This document shows, piece by piece, positions 57,401 to 64,000 of a stretch of 64,000 nucleotides of DNA. The notes beneath the pieces are model-generated. The model did not search any database, was not told where the DNA came from, and saw only the letters and a list, made by a program, of their open reading frames with translations. How positions within the stretch are numbered: position 1 is the first letter of the stretch; every line of letters begins with the position of its first letter. Both the position numbers and the translations under genes were made by a program. Source of the stretch: Cellulosimicrobium marinum (GTDB lineage Bacteria; Actinomycetota; Actinomycetes; Actinomycetales; Cellulomonadaceae); contig NZ_JAJBZH010000002.1 in the NCBI RefSeq assembly GCF_020551945.1, forward strand, positions 310,001 to 374,000, given 5' to 3'.

Positions 57401-58389
57401 GCCGCACCCCCCTCGGCCGACGTGCCGAAGGCATCCCGGAGCGCGGGGAGCAGCGTGGTGCCCGCCGCGTCGAGGAACGGGTCCTGGTCCTTGCCCACGT
57501 GGTGCACGTACACCGCGTCGAACCCGCACGCGACCATCTCGGCGACGCGGTCGGCGAGCCGCTGCGCGTCGTGCTCGACGAGCACCGTGCCCCGCACCTC
57601 GTCCGGTCGCACGAGGTCGGCGACGGCGTCGAACTGCTCGGGCGTCTCCAGGTGCCAGCTCACGCTCGGGGGGAGGAGGTTCGACCGCCACTGGTCGTGC
57701 GCGACGGCGAACGCGGCCTCGTCGTCGTCGGCCCACGCCACGTGGATCTGCAGCGCGAGGTCCCCGCGCCCGCCCGCGTCGCGGTACTCGCCGACGACGC
57801 GACGCAGCGACTCGACCGGCTGGTTGACGGTGACCAGGCCGTCCGCCCAGTCGGCGTGTCGGCGTGCCGTCGCCGCGGTGACCGCGGGCCCGACGAGCCG
57901 GGGCGTCTCGTCCGGCAGCGACCACACGCGCGCCCGGTCGACGGTGACGAGCCCGTGGTGCGTCACCTCCTCGCCCGCGAGCAGGGCGCGGATGACGTGG
58001 ACGCACTCGCGCAGCCGGTCGTCGCGCTCGGCCTTGGTGGGCCAGCGGTCGCCCGTGACGTGCTCGTTCATCGCCTCGCCCGAGCCCAGCGCGGCCCAGA
58101 AGCGGCCCGGGAACATGGAGCCGAGCGTCGCGATGGCCTGCGCGACGACCACCGGGTGGTACCGCTGGCCGGGCGCGTTGACGACGCCGAACGACAGGTC
58201 CGTCGACGCGAGCGCCGCGCCGAGCCACGACCACGCGAAGCCCGACTCGCCCTGGCGGGCGCTCCACGGCGCGAGGTGGTCGGAGCACATCGCGGCGTCG
58301 AAGCCGACCTCCTGCGCCCGGCGTGCCGCGGCGAGGAGCGGTCCGGGCGGGACCTGCTCGTGAGAGGCGTGGAATCCGATCATGACCAT
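57397..58389 (-). CDS. LLM-class flavin oxidoreductase (TIGR03885-like)
   Basis: The 330-residue protein has the F420/FMN luciferase-like fold. It begins VMIGFHASHEQVPPGPLLAAARRAQEVGFDAAMCSDHLAPW and has GSGEAMNEHVTG and VYVHHVGKDQ near the C-terminus. These fit the subgroup sometimes annotated as TIGR03885, which tends to sit next to a trehalose synthase-like GH13 gene, as here. The substrate is unknown. The ATG at 58389 fits the family N-terminus; a second ATG at 58383 is possible, and no clear ribosome-binding site is present. Its stop overlaps the GH13 start. Confidence 0.88.
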   Translation of the reverse strand: MVMIGFHASHEQVPPGPLLAAARRAQEVGFDAAMCSDHLAPWSARQGESGFAWSWLGAALASTDLSFGVVNAPGQRYHPVVVAQAIATLGSMFPGRFWAALGSGEAMNEHVTGDRWPTKAERDDRLRECVHVIRALLAGEEVTHHGLVTVDRARVWSLPDETPRLVGPAVTAATARRHADWADGLVTVNQPVESLRRVVGEYRDAGGRGDLALQIHVAWADDDEAAFAVAHDQWRSNLLPPSVSWHLETPEQFDAVADLVRPDEVRGTVLVEHDAQRLADRVAEMVACGFDAVYVHHVGKDQDPFLDAAGTTLLPALRDAFGTSAEGGAA

Positions 58390-58447
58390 GGCCGACAGTG
58401 AACCGGGGGTCGGGCGTCCTCGCGCGTCGAGGGGCAGCACGGGCACC

Positions 58448-58453
58448 TACGCT
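58448..58453 (+). promoter_or_regulatory. -10 box of leaderless vanZ-like mRNA
   Basis: TACGCT ends six bases before the GTG at 58460. Confidence 0.6.
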
Positions 58454-58459
58454 GGGCGG

Positions 58460-58915
58460 GTGCGCCTGCTGACCTGGACGTTCGTCGTCTACCTCGTCGC
58501 CGTCGGCGTCGTGACGCTGTGGCCGTCGCCGCAGTCCACCGACGCCCCCGGCTGGGCGACGGCGACGCTCGCGTTCCTGCGCGGGCTCGGCATCCCCATG
58601 ACCCTGCCCGTGCTGGAGGCGTCCGCGAACGTCGTGATGTTCGGTCCGTTCGGCGTGCTCGGCGTGCCCCTGCTGCGCGGTACCGCGGCCCGACGGCGCG
58701 GCGTCGCCCCGGGCGTGTGGCGCGCCGTCGGGCTCGTCACCCTCGCCGGGTGCGTCCTCTCGACCGCGATCGAGCTCACGCAGAACCTCCTGCCCGGCCG
58801 CGTCCCCACCGTCCAGGACGTCGTGCTCAACACCCTCGGCGCGCTCCTCGGGGCGCTCGCGGTCGGAGCGGCGACCGTGCTCCTGGCGCGGCGCCGTCGG
58901 GCCGCGCGGGACTAA
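58460..58915 (+). CDS. VanZ-like family membrane protein
   Basis: The 151-residue protein has four hydrophobic segments and VanZ-family motifs: ANVVMFGPFGVLGVPLL, LSTAIELTQNLLPGRVPTVQDVVLNTLGALLG. VanZ proteins are small membrane proteins that modestly raise teicoplanin resistance in enterococci; in actinobacteria they are common and of unknown role. The GTG start lies six bases after a TACGCT box. The 3' end overlaps the stop of the convergent SnoaL-like gene by three bases. Confidence 0.9.
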   Translation: MRLLTWTFVVYLVAVGVVTLWPSPQSTDAPGWATATLAFLRGLGIPMTLPVLEASANVVMFGPFGVLGVPLLRGTAARRRGVAPGVWRAVGLVTLAGCVLSTAIELTQNLLPGRVPTVQDVVLNTLGALLGALAVGAATVLLARRRRAARD

Positions 58916-59277
58916 GCTGGGTCGGCGGCCGGTGCGAGCGTGGCGGCGAGGACCTGCCACCCCTCGTCGGCGCGGACCCACAGGCGTGTGTAGACCAGCC
59001 GTGCGGAGACCGGGGTGCCGCCCTGGACCGCGTCCACGGCGGCCACCAGCCGGGTCACTCCGCTCGCGTCGTCCTCGCGGACGTCGAGCGACTCCACCTC
59101 CAGGCGGGTGATCCGCAGCGCACCGGAGCGGTGGCTCTCGAGGTCGTCCTCCCGGGAGAAGACGGAGCCGTCCGGGCCGACGCCGACGCACCGCGGATGC
59201 AGCAGCGCTTCCAGCGCGTCGACGTCGCCCGTGCGCTGGGCGTCCTGGAGCGCGTGCTCGGCAGCGAGAAGGCTCAT
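58912..59277 (-). CDS. SnoaL/DUF4440-type NTF2-like protein
   Basis: The 121-residue protein has the cone-shaped NTF2-like fold. Visible features are the helix LLAAEHALQDAQRTGDVDALEALLHPRCVGVGPDG, SREDDLESHRSGALRITRLEVESL and VYTRLWVRADEGWQVLAATLAP. These DUF4440/SnoaL-like proteins may be enzymes or ligand binders; the substrate is not evident. The ATG at 59277 lies six bases after a TAGACT box, so the mRNA is probably leaderless. It is cytoplasmic and alone on its strand. Confidence 0.85.
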   Translation of the reverse strand: MSLLAAEHALQDAQRTGDVDALEALLHPRCVGVGPDGSVFSREDDLESHRSGALRITRLEVESLDVREDDASGVTRLVAAVDAVQGGTPVSARLVYTRLWVRADEGWQVLAATLAPAADPA

Positions 59278-59283
59278 CGGCCG

Positions 59284-59289
59284 AGTCTA
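59284..59289 (-). promoter_or_regulatory. -10 box of leaderless mRNA for the SnoaL-like gene
   Basis: TAGACT on the minus strand ends six bases before the ATG at 59277. Confidence 0.55.
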
Positions 59290-59311
59290 CGGACGGGCAG
59301 GTCGGGTGCGC

Positions 59312-60163
59312 CTACGCGGGCGGGGTGCCGGTGCGGCGCAGGTAGCGGCGGTCGTCGTTGGCGAAGGCGTAGTAGTAGCCGACGAGCAGGCCGCCGCCGA
59401 TGAAGTTGCCGGCGAGCACGACGACGAGGTTGCCGAGCGCGGGCCACACGTCGATGCCGTGGCTGAGGCCGACGATGGTGAAGAGCGCGGTGTTGGCGAC
59501 GGAGTGCTCGAACCCGTCGAACGCGAAGACGAACACGCTGACGACCATGACGAGCACCTTGGTGACGTCCTGCGTGATGAGGCCGTTGTACACGAGGAGC
59601 ATCGCGACGTTGATCATGAAGTTGCACAGGACGGCGCGGACGAAGAGGTCGGACCAGCCGGCGAGCCCTTCGCCGAGATAGGCGAGCTTGTGGTCGACGG
59701 CGTGCTGCATCTGGTCGCCGACGGCGCCGTCGCCCAGGGTCGAGGCGAGCACCCCGAGGGCGATCGCGAGCCCGCCGAGGGCGTTGCCGAGGTAGCACAG
59801 GCCGAGGACGCGCAGGCCGCGCAGGCGGGTGATGCGCCGGTGGTAGCGCCCCACGGACACGATCATCATGTTCGACGTCAGCAGCTCGGACTTGCTGTAG
59901 TAGATGAAGACGAGCGCGAAGCCGAACACGAACGCGCCGACCATGGTGCCGATGCCGGTGAGGCTGCCGTCGCCGATCCCGGCGAACATCGCGACGACCG
60001 AGTAGTTCGTGATGTACATGACGCCGATGAGGGCGCCGGCCATGGCGGAGCGCATGAGGAAGACGTGGGCGAGCCCGCCGCTCATCGTCGACTTCGTCTC
60101 CAGGGCGTCCAGCACCGTGGAGATGAACTGCTTGCCCGGGAAGAGGTGACCCTGGTCGGCCAT
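59312..60163 (-). CDS. formate/nitrite transporter (FNT) family channel
   Basis: The 283-residue membrane protein has six or more transmembrane helices of the FocA/NirC family. Signatures are KSELLTSNMMIVSVGRYHRRITRLRGLRVL, LGNALGGLAIALG and the FDGFEHSVANTALFTIVG loop containing the central pore His (H in EHSVAN). The substrate is formate, nitrite or hydrosulfide, not determined by sequence. No nitrite reductase or formate lyase is adjacent. The ATG at 60163 has no clear Shine-Dalgarno sequence. Confidence 0.92.
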   Translation of the reverse strand: MADQGHLFPGKQFISTVLDALETKSTMSGGLAHVFLMRSAMAGALIGVMYITNYSVVAMFAGIGDGSLTGIGTMVGAFVFGFALVFIYYSKSELLTSNMMIVSVGRYHRRITRLRGLRVLGLCYLGNALGGLAIALGVLASTLGDGAVGDQMQHAVDHKLAYLGEGLAGWSDLFVRAVLCNFMINVAMLLVYNGLITQDVTKVLVMVVSVFVFAFDGFEHSVANTALFTIVGLSHGIDVWPALGNLVVVLAGNFIGGGLLVGYYYAFANDDRRYLRRTGTPPA

Positions 60164-60208
60164 GGGCCTACGCTCCCACGTGCGGGGGCCCGTGTCCCGG
60201 GACGTCGG

Positions 60209-60655
60209 TCACTCGCCGACCTGACCGTCGACGTACAGCCACCGCCCGTCCTCCCGGACGAACCGGCTGACCTCGTGGAGCCGGCCCCGGTCGGTGCGGT
60301 CCGTGCGGGAGCGGTGGTGCGCGACGAACTCGACCACGCCCGCGTCGTCGAACGGCCCGCCCGCCTCGGTGCGGACGACGTCGAGCCGTCGCCACTCGAC
60401 GTCGTCGTCGAGGTCGAGCGTCCCCGGCCGGGTCGACGCGTGCCACGTCGCGAGCAGGTAGTCGGCGTCGCCGACGGCGAACGCGCTGTACCGGGACCGC
60501 ATGAGCGCCTCCGCGGTGGGCGCACCCGCGCCACCCGCACCGTCGCCGCGCAGGGCGGCGTGGTGCCGTCCGCAGCACGCGCCGTAGGTGTCGCCGGTCC
60601 CGCAGGGGCAGCGTGCGTCGTCGGGCAGGTGCGGGGTCCCCGTGGCGCCGTCCAT
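60209..60655 (-). CDS. YchJ-family SEC-C metal-binding protein
   Basis: The 148-residue protein has an N-terminal SEC-C zinc motif (CPCGTGDTYGACCGRHH) followed by the YchJ/NTF2-like domain. The latter shows TAEALMRSRYSAFAVGDADYLLATWHASTRP and VEFVAHHRS...LHEVSRFVREDGRWLYVDG. Zinc is bound by the cysteines and a His. The function of YchJ proteins is unknown; SEC-C zinc motifs bind zinc in SecA, which may hint at a link to secretion or quality control. The ATG at 60655 lies six bases after a TACGCT box. It follows a hairpin that ends the upstream gene's transcript. Confidence 0.9.
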   Translation of the reverse strand: MDGATGTPHLPDDARCPCGTGDTYGACCGRHHAALRGDGAGGAGAPTAEALMRSRYSAFAVGDADYLLATWHASTRPGTLDLDDDVEWRRLDVVRTEAGGPFDDAGVVEFVAHHRSRTDRTDRGRLHEVSRFVREDGRWLYVDGQVGE

Positions 60656-60661
60656 GGCGCG

Positions 60662-60667
60662 AGCGTA
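60662..60667 (-). promoter_or_regulatory. -10 box of leaderless mRNA for the YchJ-like gene
   Basis: TACGCT on the minus strand ends six bases before the ATG at 60655. Confidence 0.6.
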
Positions 60668-60704
60668 GGCGCCGCGGCCCGCGACCCCGCGGCGGCCACG
60701 CGGA

Positions 60705-60736
60705 CGTGGCCCGCCCGGCGTACCGGACGGGCCACG
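60705..60736. terminator. hairpin after the LVIVD-protein gene
   Basis: CGTGGCCCGCCCGG pairs with CCGGACGGGCCACG with one mismatch around a CGTA loop, 24 bases after the stop on the minus strand. Confidence 0.65.
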
Positions 60737-60759
60737 ACCACGCGCTCAGGAGAGCGACG

Positions 60760-62568
60760 TCAGGAGGTGGGCTCCCACGGGCCCCAGCGGTCGCCGGGCT
60801 CCTGGTTCCGGGTCCACCACTTCGCGGTGTACTCGGTGCCCTCGTGGGTCACGGTGTCGCCGCGCACGTACACGCGGGTCGGCACCCACTTCCCCACGCC
60901 GTCCGAGTCGACCCCGGCGATCTCCTCCCACGAGCCCCACGGGGTGGACCCGGGCGTCTCGCCCCGCGTCCACCACTGCGCCCGCCAGACGGCGCCGCCG
61001 TACGTCACCGTCGACCCGGCCTGGTAGGTGGCCTTCTTCGACCACGCGGGCGGCTCGTCGTACGTGGGCTGCGCCTGCGGGTTGAACTCGTCGACCAGGA
61101 CGGACTTCGCCGCGTTGGTGATCGGGTCGTCGAGCAGGAGGACGTCGAGGCCCTTCTGGATGTCGTTCGAGATGATCGCGCCGTTGTACCAGTACGCCGA
61201 CCACGAGCCGCCGAGGATGAGGCGCTCCGTCGACAGCGGCCCACGGTCGAACCACGCGATCTCGACCGGGTTCGCCGAGTCCGTGAAGTCCCACACGGAG
61301 ATGCCGCCCTGGTACCAGGCCTGGACCATGATGTCCCGGCCGGGCACGGGGATGAGCGAGCCGTTGTGCGCGACGCAGTTCTCCGTCGGCGCCTGCTCGC
61401 GGCTGATCTTGTAGTAGCTCTTGAACACGAGCTCGCCGTCGACGATGTCGTAGATCGCGTCGGCGCCCTTCTCGGGACCGACCGTCGCGTTGCAGGTCGG
61501 GCCGCCGCCGCCGCCGAGCTCGTCGGTGAAGACGACCTTGGTGCCCGCGTTGTTGAACGTCGCCGAGTGCCAGAACGCGAAGTTCTCCGTGTCCCGCACC
61601 ACCTCGGTGACGACCGGGTTCGCGCGGTCCGTGATGTCCATGAGGATGCCGTCACCCATGCACGCGCCCGCCGCGATGTCCTTCGACGGGTACGTCGTGA
61701 TGTCGTGGCAGCCCGACGTCTCGCGCGAGTAGTTGCCCGAGGGGTTGCCGCCGTCGGGGAACAGCACGGGCGTCGACACGACGGCCGCCGCGGCGGGGTC
61801 GTCGACGGGCACCTGCACCACGCTGATGAGGTCGAGCGGGGGCTGGCAGTCGGGGAACGACGCGCTCGGGCTGTACGACGACACGTACACGAACAGGTCC
61901 TCGCCGTCCTTGCTCGGCGCGAGGGAGTGCGTGTGGGAGCCGCACTGCGTCTCGACCGCCGCGACGTACGACGGCGACGTCGGGTCGGAGATGTCGAAGA
62001 CCTTGATGCCCTCCCACGACTCCTTGATCGTGGCGCTCTGCGCGACGTTGTCGCAGGTGTCGTTGCTGCGGGAGGAGTCGGTGCTGAGCACGAGGAGGTC
62101 GCCGTGCACGGAGATGTCGTTCTGCGACCCCGGGCACACGACCTGGGCGACCTGCACCGGCGCGGTCGGGTCCGCGACGTCGTACACGGTGAACCCGCCG
62201 TAGTTGCCGGCGAACGCGTAGCGGCCCTGGAACGCGAGGTCGGAGCTGTACTGGCCCTCGGGCGTGAACGCGCCGTTCTTCGGGATGTTCGCGACGAGGG
62301 TGAGGTTGGGGCTGCCGGCGATCTCCCCGGGCGCGAGGACGTCGGTGTCCACGGCGAGGGGTGCGAGGCGCTGGGCGGGGAGGTCGGCGACGGCCTCCGT
62401 GCCCTCCTCGACGAGGTCGGCGACCTCCGCGGGAGAGCCGTCGGACGGTTCCGCGGCCGCCGTGGTGGCCAGGGCGAGGGAGGAGGCCGCGAGGGTGGCG
62501 GCGAGGGACGAGGCGAGCAGGACCCGGCGTCTGCGGCGGGTCGTGGGCCTGTGCGTCGTTCGATGCAC
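60760..62568 (-). CDS. secreted LVIVD-repeat protein with two C-terminal CBM5/12-like modules
   Basis: The 602-residue precursor has a Tat-like or long Sec signal (RRRRRVLLASSLAATLAASS, cleavage near AAAEP). A beta-propeller built of LVIVD repeats follows (about 70-500; GGFTVYDVADPTAPVQVAQV, GIKVFDISDPTSPSYVAAV, GISVWDFTDSANPVEIAWF). Two C-terminal carbohydrate-binding modules of the chitin-binding 5/12 type end in WWTRGETPGS...WGSWEEI and WWTRNQEPGDRWGPWEPTS. The GTG at 62568 follows a perfect AAGGAGGT with eight bases of spacing. Upstream in-frame methionines lack such a site. It is divergent from a DUF305 lipoprotein gene. It may bind wall or environmental polysaccharide; ligand and function are unproven. 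Confidence 0.87.
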   Translation of the reverse strand: MHRTTHRPTTRRRRRVLLASSLAATLAASSLALATTAAAEPSDGSPAEVADLVEEGTEAVADLPAQRLAPLAVDTDVLAPGEIAGSPNLTLVANIPKNGAFTPEGQYSSDLAFQGRYAFAGNYGGFTVYDVADPTAPVQVAQVVCPGSQNDISVHGDLLVLSTDSSRSNDTCDNVAQSATIKESWEGIKVFDISDPTSPSYVAAVETQCGSHTHSLAPSKDGEDLFVYVSSYSPSASFPDCQPPLDLISVVQVPVDDPAAAAVVSTPVLFPDGGNPSGNYSRETSGCHDITTYPSKDIAAGACMGDGILMDITDRANPVVTEVVRDTENFAFWHSATFNNAGTKVVFTDELGGGGGPTCNATVGPEKGADAIYDIVDGELVFKSYYKISREQAPTENCVAHNGSLIPVPGRDIMVQAWYQGGISVWDFTDSANPVEIAWFDRGPLSTERLILGGSWSAYWYNGAIISNDIQKGLDVLLLDDPITNAAKSVLVDEFNPQAQPTYDEPPAWSKKATYQAGSTVTYGGAVWRAQWWTRGETPGSTPWGSWEEIAGVDSDGVGKWVPTRVYVRGDTVTHEGTEYTAKWWTRNQEPGDRWGPWEPTS

Positions 62569-62672
62569 GGGGAAACACCTCCTTGGTAGGGTTCTCCGCA
62601 TTCTGTCGGGAAGATGTGATATGGACCACAGGTGACGGCAGATTGGCGACAACCTTTTACACGGAGGGAACA

Positions 62673-63395
62673 GTGCGGGTGCAGAGTTTTCCCGTCGGTA
62701 ACGTGGCCCGGCCCGCGCGCGCACGCGCCCTGACCTGCGTCGTCGTCCTCGCCGTGCTGGGCACCGCCGCCTGCACCGGCGACCCCGAGCCCGTCGTCAA
62801 CCCGTCGAGCGTCGTCCTCCAACCCGGCCGCCCCGGCGACGACACGAGCACGACGGCGCCGGAGGACTTCGCCGGCCCCCTCGCCACGGGGGAGTGGAAC
62901 CAGGCCGACGTCACCTTCGTCACGAGCATGATCACCCACCACCTCCAGGCCCTCGACATGGCCGCCCTCGCGCCCGACCGCGTCGCCTCGCCCGAGGTCG
63001 CCACCCTCGCCGAACGCATCACCGCCGCCCAGGGACCCGAGATCCACGGCCTCGCCGCCTGGCTCGCCGAGCGCGACCTGCCCGTGCCCGCCGAGGCCGA
63101 ACAGCTCGACGGCACCGGCCCGCGCGTCCCCGCCACCGGCCACACCCACGACCACGACGGCATGGCTGGCATGCTCAGCGACGCGCAGATGCAGGCGCTC
63201 GAGGACGCCACCGGCGCCGACTTCGACCGGCTGTTCCTCGAAGGGATGATCCAGCACCACCAGGGCGCGCTCGACATGGCCGACGTCGTCCTCGTCGACG
63301 GCCAGGACACCTACGCCCTCGAGATCGCCGCCGACACCGCCGCCGGGCAGAGCGCCGAGATCGGACGCATGCAGGGCCTGCTCGACGCGCTCTGA
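62673..63395 (+). CDS. DUF305-family lipoprotein
   Basis: The 240-residue precursor has lipobox LGTAAC (Cys34), an acidic linker and a DUF305 domain with two metal-binding-like helices: TSMITHHLQALDMA and GMIQHHQGALDMADVVL. DUF305 proteins bind copper or other metals in several bacteria, although their role is not settled. A HTHDHDG segment (about 148-154) between the helices may add ligands. The GTG at 62673 follows GGAGGG with four bases of spacing. It is divergent from the LVIVD protein gene, a pairing seen in other actinobacteria as I recall it. Confidence 0.88.
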   Translation: MRVQSFPVGNVARPARARALTCVVVLAVLGTAACTGDPEPVVNPSSVVLQPGRPGDDTSTTAPEDFAGPLATGEWNQADVTFVTSMITHHLQALDMAALAPDRVASPEVATLAERITAAQGPEIHGLAAWLAERDLPVPAEAEQLDGTGPRVPATGHTHDHDGMAGMLSDAQMQALEDATGADFDRLFLEGMIQHHQGALDMADVVLVDGQDTYALEIAADTAAGQSAEIGRMQGLLDAL

Positions 63396-63445
63396 GCCCG
63401 CCCCCGTCCTCAGCCCCGAGCGTGCCCGTCGCCCGCGGCGCCCGC

Positions 63446-64000
63446 TCACCCGGTCGCCTCGCTCGTGGGGCGCGAGAGCCCCGAGGCCTCCTTGAACGAC
63501 GCCGTGAACGCCGCGCGCGACGCGCCGTCGTCCAGGGACGTGCTCGCCGCCGCGAGCCGCTCCGCCTCGGCCGGGTCCACGCCGTCCTCGACGAGCGCCG
63601 CGAGCAGCAGGTCGTGCCCGCGCGCCGCGAGGACGAGCTGTTCCGCGTGGCCCTCGGCCGCCGCGGCGTCGACCGCGACCCGCACGGTCCCGTCCAGGCT
63701 CACGAGATAGCTGCCCGCCACCGAGAGCAGCGGGGTCGTGACCACCGCCTGCCCCGTCGTCCGGGCCAGCAGCCCGGCCGCGCCCATGAGCGCCGTGACC
63801 CGCGTCGCGTACCGGGCGTGCTCCTTCTCCGCGCTCTCCAGCGCCGCCCGTTCCACCGCCCCCGCCACGAACCCCGCGTCCGACATCGCGGCAGCGTGCG
63901 CGCGCGCGAACGCGTCCGCCACCGACGCGGCGTCGCCGCGCGACCGCACCGCACCGCCCGGCGCGAGCACCGCACCCAGCGCCGCGTCGTGGTGCGCCAC
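63446..64000 (-). CDS. partial hypothetical protein at the right edge
   Basis: The last 184 residues of a minus-strand gene are present, ending SRPTSEATG. The GTG at the edge may or may not be the start, so the gene likely continues beyond the window. The sequence is Ala-rich and helical (AGAVERAALESAEKEHARYATRVTALMGAAGLLARTTG, then a likely membrane or buried segment and an acidic helix). I do not recognise a family. No motif is visible. Confidence 0.55.
   Translation of the reverse strand: MAHHDAALGAVLAPGGAVRSRGDAASVADAFARAHAAAMSDAGFVAGAVERAALESAEKEHARYATRVTALMGAAGLLARTTGQAVVTTPLLSVAGSYLVSLDGTVRVAVDAAAAEGHAEQLVLAARGHDLLLAALVEDGVDPAEAERLAAASTSLDDGASRAAFTASFKEASGLSRPTSEATG

Noticed and set aside
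60164-60208. GGGACACGGGCCCC upstream of the FNT gene as a third Dos-box
   Set aside because: The spacing between GGGAC and the second half is one base shorter than in the two matched sites, so I did not count it.
1-64000. tRNA, rRNA, CRISPR arrays, prophage or intact IS elements
   Set aside because: I saw no tRNA-like T-arm sequence in intergenic DNA, no regularly spaced identical repeats with unique spacers, and no transposase gene.

Overview
The window is very GC-rich DNA with dense, mostly intact genes on both strands. The gene set points to a Gram-positive actinobacterium. It has F420/FMN luciferase-type oxidoreductases, a DevR/DevS-type two-component pair, a MetP/MetS transporter, a LAxTG-type surface protein, lipoproteins and many apparently leaderless transcripts. 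The closest feel is the Cellulosimicrobium/Cellulomonas/Isoptericola group (Promicromonosporaceae/Cellulomonadaceae). This is an inference from gene content, not a database match. I see no rRNA, tRNA, CRISPR array, prophage or intact insertion sequence.

Layout. 0-3.5 kb: a partial luciferase-like oxidoreductase, a secreted coiled-coil protein and a three-gene Mn2+/Fe2+-type ABC transporter with a clear promoter and a palindromic operator candidate. 3.5-7.8 kb: a dormancy-type cluster (universal stress protein, DevR-like regulator, PNPOx-like protein, DevS-like kinase, DoxX) with two matching Dos-box-like sites; doxX carries an in-frame amber codon. 7.8-15.3 kb: cell-wall and housekeeping genes (coiled-coil lipoprotein, M15 D,D-peptidase with a Thr/Pro repeat tail, YbaK, STAS, glyoxalase, a 54-aa ORF, family-5 uracil-DNA glycosylase, F420-type oxidoreductase, DUF2993). 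15.3-16.9 kb: a truncated AlkZ-like gene followed by a lower-GC two-gene islet (secreted zinc metalloprotease plus lipoprotein). 17-22 kb: MetPS and a polar amino-acid ABC transporter. 22-30 kb: a membrane coiled-coil protein, an RsbU-type phosphatase, a TM0106-type nuclease-helicase fusion and a cold-shock gene. 30-36 kb: a complete branched-chain amino-acid ABC operon (livJHMGF order) behind a double palindrome. 36-44 kb: PQQ-type propeller protein, oligopeptidase B and membrane proteins. 44-46 kb: a Pit phosphate permease behind a reverse-oriented PHO-box array. 45.6-52.4 kb: a NagZ-like GH3 and a 1,753-residue wall-anchored protein with twelve repeats. 52.4-64 kb: small enzymes, a serine-hydrolase-like gene and a threonine-aldolase-like gene meeting in a large composite inverted repeat, a GH13/LLM pair, FNT channel, LVIVD/CBM secreted protein, DUF305 lipoprotein and a partial gene at the edge.

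How it works together. Translational coupling (ATGA/GTGA overlaps) binds most operons. At least 15 genes have a TANNNT box 6-7 nt from the start codon, which implies leaderless mRNAs; many others have strong Shine-Dalgarno sequences. Long GC-rich hairpins without T-tracts sit at many gene ends. Two convergent or near-convergent gene ends carry tandem repeats that include a gene's own stop codon, the most unusual structural signal in the window.
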